Shown piece after piece: positions 43,087 through 51,380 of a stretch of DNA of 64,000 nt. The notes under the pieces were generated by a model. The model was not told the DNA's origin. It made no database searches and saw only the letters and a list, made by a program, of their open reading frames with translations. A program made the translations under genes and the position numbers. The stretch comes from Thermoplasmata archaeon. Its GTDB lineage: Archaea > Thermoplasmatota > Thermoplasmata > Sysuiplasmatales > Sysuiplasmataceae. The stretch covers positions 79,783-143,782 of the forward strand of contig JAJZXY010000003.1 in assembly GCA_021806165.1 (NCBI GenBank), in the 5' to 3' direction. How positions within the stretch are numbered: position 1 is the first letter of the stretch; each line of letters starts with the position of its first letter.

Positions 43087-46000
43087 ATGACGTCGGAGAG
43101 CGCCTTTCATTCAGTGGAACCTGCTGGCACGGAACCGTCGGGTGACAGACGGCCAAAAACGGTTACGGACGACTGCCTGGATGATCAGACTGCACGCAGG
43201 ATTCTCGACACAATAAGGGCAAGCAAGAAATTCATTGATGAGGCAGAGCTGGCCAAGCAGTGCAGGGCGGTGCTCGAATTCTACTTCTCGAGAGGGGAGC
43301 ACAGCATGGTGGTGGAGGCCTGCTCACTTATTGACACCGGCTCAAGGACGGCGAGGGATGATTATCTGCTGTCATCCTCTTACATCTCCTCAGGAGATTT
43401 TGAAAAAGCGAGAGGCGTAATTTCCACCGCTGCCTGGAAAGGCGGGAGGGACTGGCAGCTGACAGCGCTCGGGAAGCTGCTGGCCGAACAGGGACGTAAG
43501 CAGGAGGCCAGGGCCCATTTTGAGGAGGCGCTAAAGTCCAACATATTCAACGGGGAAGCGCTGAATGAACTGACAGCCGGCTGGCCGGATGATGAGTTCA
43601 CTGTCAGGGCAAGGGGGGAGGTCCTCAGGCTGCAGGGAAACTCTGCCGAGGCTGCAAGCGCATTCATGCAACTTCTGGACAATGGCAATGAGGAACCCGA
43701 AGTATTGAAGTCCGCCGGTATAGCTCTTGCGGATTCAAGACAGTATGACAAAGCGGAGAATCTCCTTCAGAAGGCTGTAGTTACGGGTGGCGATGCTGGC
43801 GCAGACATCGCTCTGGGCATAGTTCAGCTGGAGAGGAATGAAACGGAGGCAGGGATTGAGAGTATTGAAAGGGGAATCAGCAAAGGTGCAGAAAGAACAC
43901 TGGAACTCCTCCGGAAGCTCATAGCCGCTTACATCAAAACGGGTCAGAACCAAAGAGGGGAAGAGGTGCTTGACTATCTTCTGAAGAACGAAGCTTCAGA
44001 AGGCCTTCCAAGAAAGGAACTGATGCAGTCAATGCTTAAAGCATGCAGGGAATGCAAGAACCACGGGATGGTGCTCAGTATTTACGACAGGACCCAACCC
44101 AATGAAAGGGGGCAAGAGCTCAAGGTTCTGAGGCTTGAAGCTCTGACCGCACAGGGGAGGTACACTGATGCGCTTGAGGCACTCGAAGAGGCATCTGACC
44201 TGAGCAACAAGGAGGAGAGGAGGATGGTTCTCCTCCGAAAATCCGGAAGGCTCGATGAAGCTTCTGCCCTGGCAAACGAAGTGCTCAGGAAGGACAGGAA
44301 AAATCATGAAGCGGCATATACGGCCATTTACACCGCATACAGGAGCGGTGCACCCAGGGAGCAGCTGAAGAGGTTCAGGTCGCTCGTCCTTGGGTCGGGG
44401 AACAGGGATTTGCTCCTACTGTATCTGGAGTCGGCAAAAAGGTGCCGGGAAGACCTCCTTGTGGTGCAGGCAGCCCAGTCGCTGATTTCAACGGGCCATT
44501 CAACAGTGGAGATACTGGGAGATCGTGCGACAGCTGTGGAGCGGCTCGGCAGGGTGTCACAAAGCGCAAGGCTCCTCAAGAAGCTGCACGGCAGAGAAAG
44601 GGGCGTCGCGTCTTTGGAGCTTCTGACTGCTTTCTACGCGAGGCATGGAAGATTTGCGGAAGAAGAGGCGGCACTTGAAGAGGCGCAGTCAACGATGCAC
44701 CTGCCTATAGCACTGCTTGAGCGCCTTGCCAAACTGAAGATGGACAGGGGTGAGGTTGAATCTGCAGTAGGCATCATTGCGTCGGCAATGGAGAACGGAG
44801 AGTCTGCCGACGGGAGATACCTCCAGGCTCAGGTGCTCCTGAAGGCGGGTAAATTCACGGATGCGGTGAATGCAGCAGGAAGGGCAATGAAGCTGGGTTA
44901 CCCCGGCAAGTTTGGGGAATACGCCGCCGGTCAGGCTGAGGAAGGGGCGGGAAACAACGAGGCAGCGCTTTCGTGCTACGACAGGGCAATAAACTTTGGA
45001 TTGTCATCTCCGGAAGTGTTCCTGAGCAAGGCAAAGCTGCTGAAGAAGATGAACAGGGTGGACAGGGCCAGGGAGGAGGTGCAGTCCCTGGAGAGCATGT
45101 TCCTGGGCAATATGCACGTTGAGGACGAATGCCTTGAATTCTATTACGGTGAGAGCATGCACCAGCAGTGCATTGATGCGGCCGAAAGAGCAATCAGGAG
45201 CGACAGGACGAATGAGCATGCATGGAGGAGGCGCGGACTTTCCCTCCTTGCACTGAAAAGATACGATGAATCCATAGTATCGCTGGAGGCTGCCCTGAAG
45301 TTGAAGAGGGACAGTGAGACTATCAGCGGTTTGAAGGAGGCTTACAATGCGAAGGGTGACAAGAGGTCCATCATCAGGGCAATAGACATGCTTCTTGAAT
45401 TCAGGGGCGGAGAAAAGGCACTGCTGCTGGAGAAGGGTGATGTTCTGGCGGAAAGCGGCAGGCACGAGGAAGCTCTGAACACGTATCAAAGTGCAATGGA
45501 CAGGTTTGGTCTCGATGAGGATGCTGTTGTCAGGAAGGGCGGCATACTGCATGCTCAAGGGAGGTATCAGGATGAGCTCGAGATCCTGCTCGAATTCAGC
45601 AAGGGTGATGGAACCAGGCCCGCCATACAGGCAATGATTGCCAGGGCATACCTGTGCATGAAGAGGTATTCTGATGCACTGGACTACGCAGACAGGGCGA
45701 TGACATCCGATCCGGGAAACGTAAAGCATCTTGACCTCAGGGCCGGGATACTGCGCGCACTTGGAAGGGATGAAGAGGCGGAGCGCAGCGTGGATATAGC
45801 GCTGGGCATTGCCCCCAAGGATCCTGAAGCTCTTGAGATCAAGGCGGACCTTCTACTCGCGTGGAAAAAGCATTCCCAGGCACTTGAGCTGCTGAACGGT
45901 GCCCTTTCCGCCGGAATATGCAACCCGTCGATTTACCGGAAGAGGGGCGATTCCCTGCTGAATCTTGAAAGGTATGCAGAAGCGCTTGATTCGTACACCA

Positions 46001-47199
46001 AGGCGCAGAAGGACGACCCTTCAGGCAGCGCCGCCCTTCTCGGGAAGGGTATTTGCGAGCTCCACCTGGGGAGATACTCCTCTGCAACACTTTCACTCAA
46101 TGAATACACGAAGAAGGAGCCGGAGAGCGGAAAGGGATGGTATTACTTCGGACTGGCTCTGAAGAACCAGAAGATTTACTCGGAAGCGAGGAGAGCATTC
46201 TCGCATGCCGTAGAACTCAATGATGAGCTGGACCGCGCCTGGCTGGAGCTTGGAGAGATGCAGATGAGTTCGGGGGAGATAGACGAGGCGCAAAAGGCAT
46301 TTGAGAAAGCTCTCGAGCATGCCCCGCACTCGGCGGAGGCTGTTGAAGCACTGCGGTCCTGCAGGGCAGAGATGAGGAAGCGGGAAGCCGAAGAAAATGC
46401 GATAAGGCTGCTGAAGCTGGAGTATGACCTCGCAAGAAATCCAACGAAGGAAGAGGCGTTTTCCAGGCTGCACATACCAATGGATGAGATTGATCCTGCT
46501 TTCGATCTCCTCAACGAGCCTACGACCCTGCCAATACCTGCACGGGGCGAGGATGGCTGGAGCGCGGTGGAAGAGAGGTCTGCAATGGTGCTTGCGAAGT
46601 GTTTCAGGAACGAGGAAACTGCTTCCTACGGCGTAAGGCTGTGTGACATAGCACACAACTTCCCTTCCTTCACTCTGGACGAGGCCAAGCAGATATTCGA
46701 ATACATTGCCAAGGTGCAGAAGCTCAACGTGATAGACGCCATGGACGATGAGAGATTTGAAAGACTGATGAAGAAGGCAACACGTCTCAAGAAGGGTGAA
46801 AGATCTCTCAGGGGTATCATAGCCAGCCTAAATGTGGGCATATACACGGCCAAGCTGATAGAGGGCAGTCTTGCTTCGATGGGCAAGACCGGATACACTA
46901 CAGACTTCGTTTCCTTCTCTGGAGAGGAAGCCGAGCCTGAGGAGGAGAAGCAATCATACAACCCGTACGAGGTCAGGAGGCAGCTCTACGAGCAGTATTA
47001 CGGTGGAGACTCTCCGGCCGCGGCTGAAGTGGAAGAGGAGAGCGACCGGTGCCTCTACCACGGCAGCGAAGCCATTGGGTCATGCAGCTCATGCCAGACA
47101 AACATCTGCAATGTCTGCCTTTCCGCCACGGAGGGGCACTGCCCGAATTGTGGCGTGGTCCTTCTCAACGAAGGGGCAGGGGGAGAGGCTGCATTCTGA
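43087..47199 (+). CDS. Giant tetratricopeptide-repeat protein with C-terminal zinc-binding motif
   Basis: The 1370-residue cytoplasmic protein is made almost entirely of TPR-like helix pairs (roughly residues 20-1110). Repeated signatures include the W/L-x-x-x-G/A-x-x-Y and A-x-x-x-Y/F-x-x-A pattern (ALDYADRAM, ALDSYTKAQ, AFEKALEHAP). After a helical stretch at about 1110-1310 comes a Cys/His cluster (CLYHGSE, CSSCQTNIC, CLSA, CPNCG) resembling a B-box or double zinc ribbon. TPR arrays are protein-binding scaffolds. The partner here is unknown. SD-like GGGATGGG precedes ATG 43087. It is convergent with truD, with a 2-base gap. Confidence 0.85.
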   Translation: MTSESAFHSVEPAGTEPSGDRRPKTVTDDCLDDQTARRILDTIRASKKFIDEAELAKQCRAVLEFYFSRGEHSMVVEACSLIDTGSRTARDDYLLSSSYISSGDFEKARGVISTAAWKGGRDWQLTALGKLLAEQGRKQEARAHFEEALKSNIFNGEALNELTAGWPDDEFTVRARGEVLRLQGNSAEAASAFMQLLDNGNEEPEVLKSAGIALADSRQYDKAENLLQKAVVTGGDAGADIALGIVQLERNETEAGIESIERGISKGAERTLELLRKLIAAYIKTGQNQRGEEVLDYLLKNEASEGLPRKELMQSMLKACRECKNHGMVLSIYDRTQPNERGQELKVLRLEALTAQGRYTDALEALEEASDLSNKEERRMVLLRKSGRLDEASALANEVLRKDRKNHEAAYTAIYTAYRSGAPREQLKRFRSLVLGSGNRDLLLLYLESAKRCREDLLVVQAAQSLISTGHSTVEILGDRATAVERLGRVSQSARLLKKLHGRERGVASLELLTAFYARHGRFAEEEAALEEAQSTMHLPIALLERLAKLKMDRGEVESAVGIIASAMENGESADGRYLQAQVLLKAGKFTDAVNAAGRAMKLGYPGKFGEYAAGQAEEGAGNNEAALSCYDRAINFGLSSPEVFLSKAKLLKKMNRVDRAREEVQSLESMFLGNMHVEDECLEFYYGESMHQQCIDAAERAIRSDRTNEHAWRRRGLSLLALKRYDESIVSLEAALKLKRDSETISGLKEAYNAKGDKRSIIRAIDMLLEFRGGEKALLLEKGDVLAESGRHEEALNTYQSAMDRFGLDEDAVVRKGGILHAQGRYQDELEILLEFSKGDGTRPAIQAMIARAYLCMKRYSDALDYADRAMTSDPGNVKHLDLRAGILRALGRDEEAERSVDIALGIAPKDPEALEIKADLLLAWKKHSQALELLNGALSAGICNPSIYRKRGDSLLNLERYAEALDSYTKAQKDDPSGSAALLGKGICELHLGRYSSATLSLNEYTKKEPESGKGWYYFGLALKNQKIYSEARRAFSHAVELNDELDRAWLELGEMQMSSGEIDEAQKAFEKALEHAPHSAEAVEALRSCRAEMRKREAEENAIRLLKLEYDLARNPTKEEAFSRLHIPMDEIDPAFDLLNEPTTLPIPARGEDGWSAVEERSAMVLAKCFRNEETASYGVRLCDIAHNFPSFTLDEAKQIFEYIAKVQKLNVIDAMDDERFERLMKKATRLKKGERSLRGIIASLNVGIYTAKLIEGSLASMGKTGYTTDFVSFSGEEAEPEEEKQSYNPYEVRRQLYEQYYGGDSPAAAEVEEESDRCLYHGSEAIGSCSSCQTNICNVCLSATEGHCPNCGVVLLNEGAGGEAAF

Positions 47200-47201
47200 A
47201 A

Positions 47202-48497
47202 TCAGGACTTCATTATCTCCCTGAGCATCGAGGTGGCGTAGCTTCCCTTGACCAGCCTGAAACGGAGTGTTACGTTGTTTGAGTCGACGGATATGTCCAT
47301 GTTGCGGAGCGGGGAAAGTATCTCTCTACGCGAGCCTGAGGAGGTGCATTCGGCAATCTCCGGAACGACAAAATCATCCTCAACAAGACCGCTCCTTGCC
47401 ACTGCCTCCCGCTCTACATCCCCCTGAACGCCCTCGGCGAAAGCAGGCTGCCATCCAAAGAGTATTGCGGATATGAAGCCGAATCCGGAGGAGACCTGCC
47501 CGGTCACCGCTTCCATGTTCGAGCTGCCGACGCGTATCATCCTGTCCCTGTCGGGTATTCCATTTTCCCTGGCGGCCAGAACGATGTCTCCGAGCGACGG
47601 GACGTTCAGCTTCAGGCCGGCAGTTAACCGCGCACACACAATTTCATTGAACAGCTTGCCCTGCAGCGCGTGGACAAACATCATAAGCATATTCCTGGGG
47701 AGGCATCTGAGACTGCCCACATAGTCGCCCGGATGCTTCTCAAGATGCTGCAGCATTGTCTTTTCGAAGGTCATGACCGAAGGGAGAGTTGAAAGTATAT
47801 CAGATATGTCGCCGCCGCTGTCAAACTGAAGCCTGGCCCTCCTGACAGACTCCTCCTCGCTGTCTCCCGGATTGCCCGCATAGGCATGAACCGCTCCTTC
47901 AAAATCCTTCTTGACTATCCTCAGACCGACCACATGCGTATTCGGGCGCAGGCTGCCAAAACGCTGGACTCCGAAGAAATTGGGAAAACCACCGACTGCT
48001 GCAATATCATCCGCCACAGCCCTGGTTATTGCTTCAAGTCTTGAGCCGCTGGCATCGCAGTCCCTTATGGTTATTTCAAAATCATTGCCCCAGAGATTTC
48101 CGATTGAGAGGCCCCTTGAGGCCGTGCGGACAAATTCCACCTGGACATCCTTTATGTTAAGCGATTTGACCTCATCGGCGCCAACGCCCTCGAAACTCAT
48201 GTACTGCGTTGTGATGCCGCGCTTGTCCTTGGTGCCCGCAAACCCCACCCTGCTTCTGCTGATATGAAGTCTTCTGGAGAGTTCGCGAACCAGCCTGTTG
48301 GTCTCCCAGTTCCTTGCAGTGACAGAGCATATTGCAAAGCGGCCGCCCTCCTTGGGAGCGGGAAGAAGGGGGATTTCCCTGACAATGAAGTCCTCAGCCT
48401 GGGATTTGATCCGTCCTCCCGTCCCCTCCCTGTTGGCAGTCAAATAGAGGGTCATGCCGAGTTCCCTGTCGCCGGGGCCGGGTACAATTAACGCCAT
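47202..48497 (-). CDS. truD: tRNA pseudouridine(13) synthase TruD
   Basis: The product of about 431 residues modifies U13 of tRNA (and U35 of tRNA-Tyr in archaea). The signature GFAGTKDKRGITTQ carries the catalytic Asp. FGVQRFGSLRPNTH and the archaeal insertion domain are present. I take ATG 48497 rather than the TTG frame opening at 48524. It starts 7 bases after the rpoL stop, so the genes form an operon. Confidence 0.93.
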   Translation of the reverse strand: MALIVPGPGDRELGMTLYLTANREGTGGRIKSQAEDFIVREIPLLPAPKEGGRFAICSVTARNWETNRLVRELSRRLHISRSRVGFAGTKDKRGITTQYMSFEGVGADEVKSLNIKDVQVEFVRTASRGLSIGNLWGNDFEITIRDCDASGSRLEAITRAVADDIAAVGGFPNFFGVQRFGSLRPNTHVVGLRIVKKDFEGAVHAYAGNPGDSEEESVRRARLQFDSGGDISDILSTLPSVMTFEKTMLQHLEKHPGDYVGSLRCLPRNMLMMFVHALQGKLFNEIVCARLTAGLKLNVPSLGDIVLAARENGIPDRDRMIRVGSSNMEAVTGQVSSGFGFISAILFGWQPAFAEGVQGDVEREAVARSGLVEDDFVVPEIAECTSSGSRREILSPLRNMDISVDSNNVTLRFRLVKGSYATSMLREIMKS

Positions 48498-48504
48498 GAG
48501 CTTT

Positions 48505-48780
48505 TCAGCGTGACTTCTTCTCAACCTTTGACTTGAGATCCGAATATTCGGATTTTATGCTGTCCGCAGCCTTCTTCAGAGCAGTCTTGGGATCACCTGA
48601 TGTCACCCTGACGTAAATTGCAGGAACGTCCAGCTCAGGATGGCCCTTCAGATACTTTGCTTCAGCTACCTTGTCATTCTTGAGAAGTTCTGAAAGAAGA
48701 GGGTGCATCAGTGTGTCGTCTGCACCAATGACGCTGACAGTGAGTTCCTTTTCTTTTTCATCGATTACCTTGAGTTCCAT
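48505..48780 (-). CDS. rpoL: DNA-directed RNA polymerase subunit L
   Basis: The 91-residue homologue of Rpb11/AC19 partners RpoD in the polymerase assembly platform. Family features are the opening MELKVIDE with acidic strand, TLMHPLLSELLKND, and the HPELDVPAIYVRV segment. The start is ATG 48780. It is divergent from the dsrE-led operon. Confidence 0.92.
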   Translation of the reverse strand: MELKVIDEKEKELTVSVIGADDTLMHPLLSELLKNDKVAEAKYLKGHPELDVPAIYVRVTSGDPKTALKKAADSIKSEYSDLKSKVEKKSR

Positions 48781-48880
48781 GAGACCGCTACGACTCCAGT
48801 CCGAACGTGCTTATTAAGGTTGGCTTGCGGAATTTCCTGAGGCTGACCCCCTGCATGCACTGTTCAGGTGGCGTGGTTGA

Positions 48881-48911
48881 TTTATAAAGGTGCTAACTCA
48901 CATGTTGAGTT
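48881..48911 (+). promoter_or_regulatory. Promoter and operator-like palindrome of the dsrE-tusA-hdr operon
   Basis: TATA-like TTTATAAAG at 48881-48889 is followed by AACTCA-CATGT-TGAGTT at 48895-48911, an inverted repeat placed where a repressor would block initiation. The first gene starts at 48974, leaving a leader of about 60 bases. Confidence 0.55.
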
Positions 48912-48973
48912 CTCACAATTTCTAGAGATGCGGACCATGTTAACACATCAGGTGGCATGGGAATGGCGAAAGG

Positions 48974-49381
48974 GTGAGCATAGTGCTATTTTCGGGGAGC
49001 GCTGACAAGCTGCTGGGTGCATCCATCCTGATTGGCGGGACGGTCGGAATGGATTTCGATGTTGACATATTCCTCCAGATGCGGGGAGTGCACGCCTTCA
49101 GGAAGGATGGCGGCGGCAACGGAGGGCTTCCAATAAGCAAGGAATTCGAGACCTACGGTCCTGCGGTAAAACAGAGGCTGCAGGAGCTGAAAATGCCCAC
49201 ATGGCTTGAGATGCTCAGAGAGGCAAAGGGAAGCGGGACGGTGCGGGTGCATGCCTGCTCAACCGCGATGCAGCTCTGGGGTCTCGGAAAGGAGGACCTG
49301 GTGGACATAGTGGATGACGTGATGGGCGCAGGGGAATTCATGGAAAGATCGAAGGACGCGAAGGAGACTTATTTTATCTAG
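48974..49381 (+). CDS. DsrE-family sulfur-trafficking protein
   Basis: The 135-residue product opens MSIVLFSGSADKLLGASI and has VDIFLQMRGVHAF then VRVHACSTAMQLWGL, the last holding the Cys of DsrE/TusD-like sulfurtransferases. Such proteins accept and pass persulfide sulfur, often with TusA and Hdr-like complexes. The start is GTG 48974, with AAAGG just before. It is the first gene of an eight-base-spaced operon with tusA, mvhD and hdrA. Confidence 0.85.
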   Translation: MSIVLFSGSADKLLGASILIGGTVGMDFDVDIFLQMRGVHAFRKDGGGNGGLPISKEFETYGPAVKQRLQELKMPTWLEMLREAKGSGTVRVHACSTAMQLWGLGKEDLVDIVDDVMGAGEFMERSKDAKETYFI

Positions 49382-49390
49382 GTGAGAGAA

Positions 49391-49642
49391 ATGACAGCAG
49401 ATTTGAGCGTGCTCAAGGCAGACAGGGTTGTGGATGCGAGAGGCGTGCCCTGTCCCGGACCGCTGCTTGCAGCAAAGAAGGCAATGACTGAAGTCCAGCC
49501 TGGCCAGGTTCTTGAGGTGAAGTCATCCGATGCGGGAACGCTCAGGGACCTGCCCCTCTGGGCAAACAAGATGGGATATGCGTTCCTTGGATCGATGGAG
49601 GAGTCCGGCTATACCAGGCTGTTCGTAAGAAAGGGCAGATAA
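49391..49642 (+). CDS. tusA: TusA-family sulfur-carrier protein
   Basis: The product of about 83 residues has the TusA/SirA signature VVDARGVPCPGPLLAAKKAM, seen as DARG plus CPGP with the sulfur-binding Cys. ATG 49391 follows the AGGTGA site with good spacing, better than GTG 49382. TusA carries persulfide to acceptors. With DsrE upstream and HdrA-like proteins downstream this mirrors dsrE-tusA-hdr clusters of sulfur oxidisers. Confidence 0.92.
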   Translation: MTADLSVLKADRVVDARGVPCPGPLLAAKKAMTEVQPGQVLEVKSSDAGTLRDLPLWANKMGYAFLGSMEESGYTRLFVRKGR

Positions 49643-49651
49643 GGGTGGAAG

Positions 49652-50077
49652 ATGCCCATTGAAAACCCAGGCATACTGGTTTTCGCAGGAGCGATGGCAT
49701 ACCTGGGTGCGGACAACGCTGGCCTGCTTCACAAGGAGTACCCCGCCAACTCGTATATCATCAAGATTCCGTGCACGACGATTATCCGCCCTGACATGAT
49801 ACTGTACGCACTGGAAAACGGGTTCGACGGTGTATTCGTTGCATCGTCAGGGCCCGACTGCCCGTACCTGTCGGATTGCGTCGAAAGGAGGGCAAAAAGG
49901 GTGGGAGAGTCATACTCGCTGCTCAAGCAGAACGGCATAGAGCCTGAACGGATACAGCTCGCTGGAATATGCTCCGTATGCTCAGATGCCTTCGCGAACA
50001 ATGTCAGGGATCTTCACCAGAGGCTGAAGAAGCTGGATCCTGTGGGGGGTGTGCCTGTTGCAGGCAGCAGAATATGA
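49652..50077 (+). CDS. MvhD/FlpD-like iron-sulfur electron-transfer subunit
   Basis: The 141-residue protein has the family start (ILVFAGAMAYLGADNAG) and Cys residues in IPCTT, PDCPYLSDC and GICSVCSDAF. These ligate a 2Fe-2S cluster in the delta-type subunit that links hydrogenase or formate dehydrogenase to HdrA in methanogens. In bacterial Qmo complexes it is fused to the C-terminus of QmoB; here it is separate. Its 3' end overlaps the hdrA start by up to 29 bases. Confidence 0.85.
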   Translation: MPIENPGILVFAGAMAYLGADNAGLLHKEYPANSYIIKIPCTTIIRPDMILYALENGFDGVFVASSGPDCPYLSDCVERRAKRVGESYSLLKQNGIEPERIQLAGICSVCSDAFANNVRDLHQRLKKLDPVGGVPVAGSRI

Positions 50078-51380
50078 TGTCCTTGTGGTAGGCGGAGACA
50101 TAGCAGGAATGGAAGCTGCCACCATGCTGGGTGACATGGGATTCAATGTTCTGCTTGTAGAAGAGGAGCCGAGCATAGGCGGGATAATGATCTCGCTGAG
50201 CAAGGTCTTCCCGACCACTGACTGCGCAAGCTGCATCTCATCTCCGAAAGTTTCGACAGTGGCACACCACCAGAATGTGAGACTGATGACCTATGCCGAG
50301 GTGAAGGAGGTGAAGAGGGAAGACGGCTCCTTCAGGGCTACTGTCGTGCAGAAGGCACGATATGTGCATCCCGAGGACTGCACGGGCTGCCTGAAATGCG
50401 AGCAGGCGTGCCCTATGATTGTGCCGCACGAATTCAATCAGGGGTTCGTCGGGAGGAAGGCGGCATATGTGCCGTTCGACACCGCCTACCCGAGGTCGGC
50501 TGTGATAGACCTTGAGAACTGCATATTCTGCGGGGCGTGCGAGCGCGTATGCCCCACCAGTGCGATAGATTTCATGCAGAAGGATGAAACGGAGGAGGTC
50601 AGGGCCAGTGCGGTGATTCTGGCAACGGGCGGCAAGCTATTTCCGATGGAGAGGAAGGAAGAGTTCGGCTACAGGAAGATAAGCAACGTCATAAACGGGC
50701 TGCAGATGGAGAGGCTCCTGGCGCCCACCAGGCCATTCAATACTGTCCTGAGACCCTCCGACGGCAAGATTCCGGGAAGGATAGGCTATGTGCTGTGCGC
50801 AGGCTCGAGAGATGCCACCCTGGGCAATCCTTACTGCTCGCGCATCTGCTGCATGTATTCCATCAAGCAGGCAATACTGCTCATGGGTGCTCTTCCCCTG
50901 GTGGATGTCGTAATCCACTACATGGACATAAGAGCCTTCGGAAAGGGGTATGAGGAGTTCTACCGCCAGGCAGTGGATATGGGTGTGCAGCTTGTCAGGG
51001 AAAGGGTTGCAGAGCTGACTGAGCTTGAGAACGGGGATGTACTGCTGAAGGCGGAGGACACAGGAACTGGCAGAATCGTTGAGGAGAGGTATGACATGGT
51101 TGTTCTTGCAGCGGGCATTCTTCCCGAGAAACACAACAGTGTAGCGATATCCGGGCTGGGATATTCGACAGACCATGTGGGTTTCATACAGCCAGTGGCA
51201 GACAGCGTGGGAGAAACCGAGACGGCGGAAGGGGTATTTGCGGCGGGACTTGGAACGGGGCCAAAGGATATTGTTGACACAATAGCCGAGGCAGATGCTG
51301 CCGCATCTTCATGCGCCTCATACATAACTGAGAGGGCGAAGAAGCAGAAGACGGAGCGGATGCTCGAGGAGCTGAGGTGA
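50049..51380 (+). CDS. hdrA: HdrA/QmoA-like FAD and iron-sulfur protein (short form)
   Basis: The 443-residue flavoprotein starts directly in the FAD domain (YDVLVVGGDIAGMEAA) and lacks the N-terminal HdrA domain, like QmoA. Two ferredoxin motifs are present: CTGCLKCEQACPM and CIFCGACERVCPTSAI. The thioredoxin-reductase-like cysteines CSRICCMYS lie about residue 278. GTG 50049 or TTG 50058 are candidate starts, with GGGGGTG just upstream. It takes part in a cytoplasmic electron-transfer hub. The stop is TGA at the next gene's ATG (TGAATG). Confidence 0.85.
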   Translation: MCLLQAAEYDVLVVGGDIAGMEAATMLGDMGFNVLLVEEEPSIGGIMISLSKVFPTTDCASCISSPKVSTVAHHQNVRLMTYAEVKEVKREDGSFRATVVQKARYVHPEDCTGCLKCEQACPMIVPHEFNQGFVGRKAAYVPFDTAYPRSAVIDLENCIFCGACERVCPTSAIDFMQKDETEEVRASAVILATGGKLFPMERKEEFGYRKISNVINGLQMERLLAPTRPFNTVLRPSDGKIPGRIGYVLCAGSRDATLGNPYCSRICCMYSIKQAILLMGALPLVDVVIHYMDIRAFGKGYEEFYRQAVDMGVQLVRERVAELTELENGDVLLKAEDTGTGRIVEERYDMVVLAAGILPEKHNSVAISGLGYSTDHVGFIQPVADSVGETETAEGVFAAGLGTGPKDIVDTIAEADAAASSCASYITERAKKQKTERMLEELR

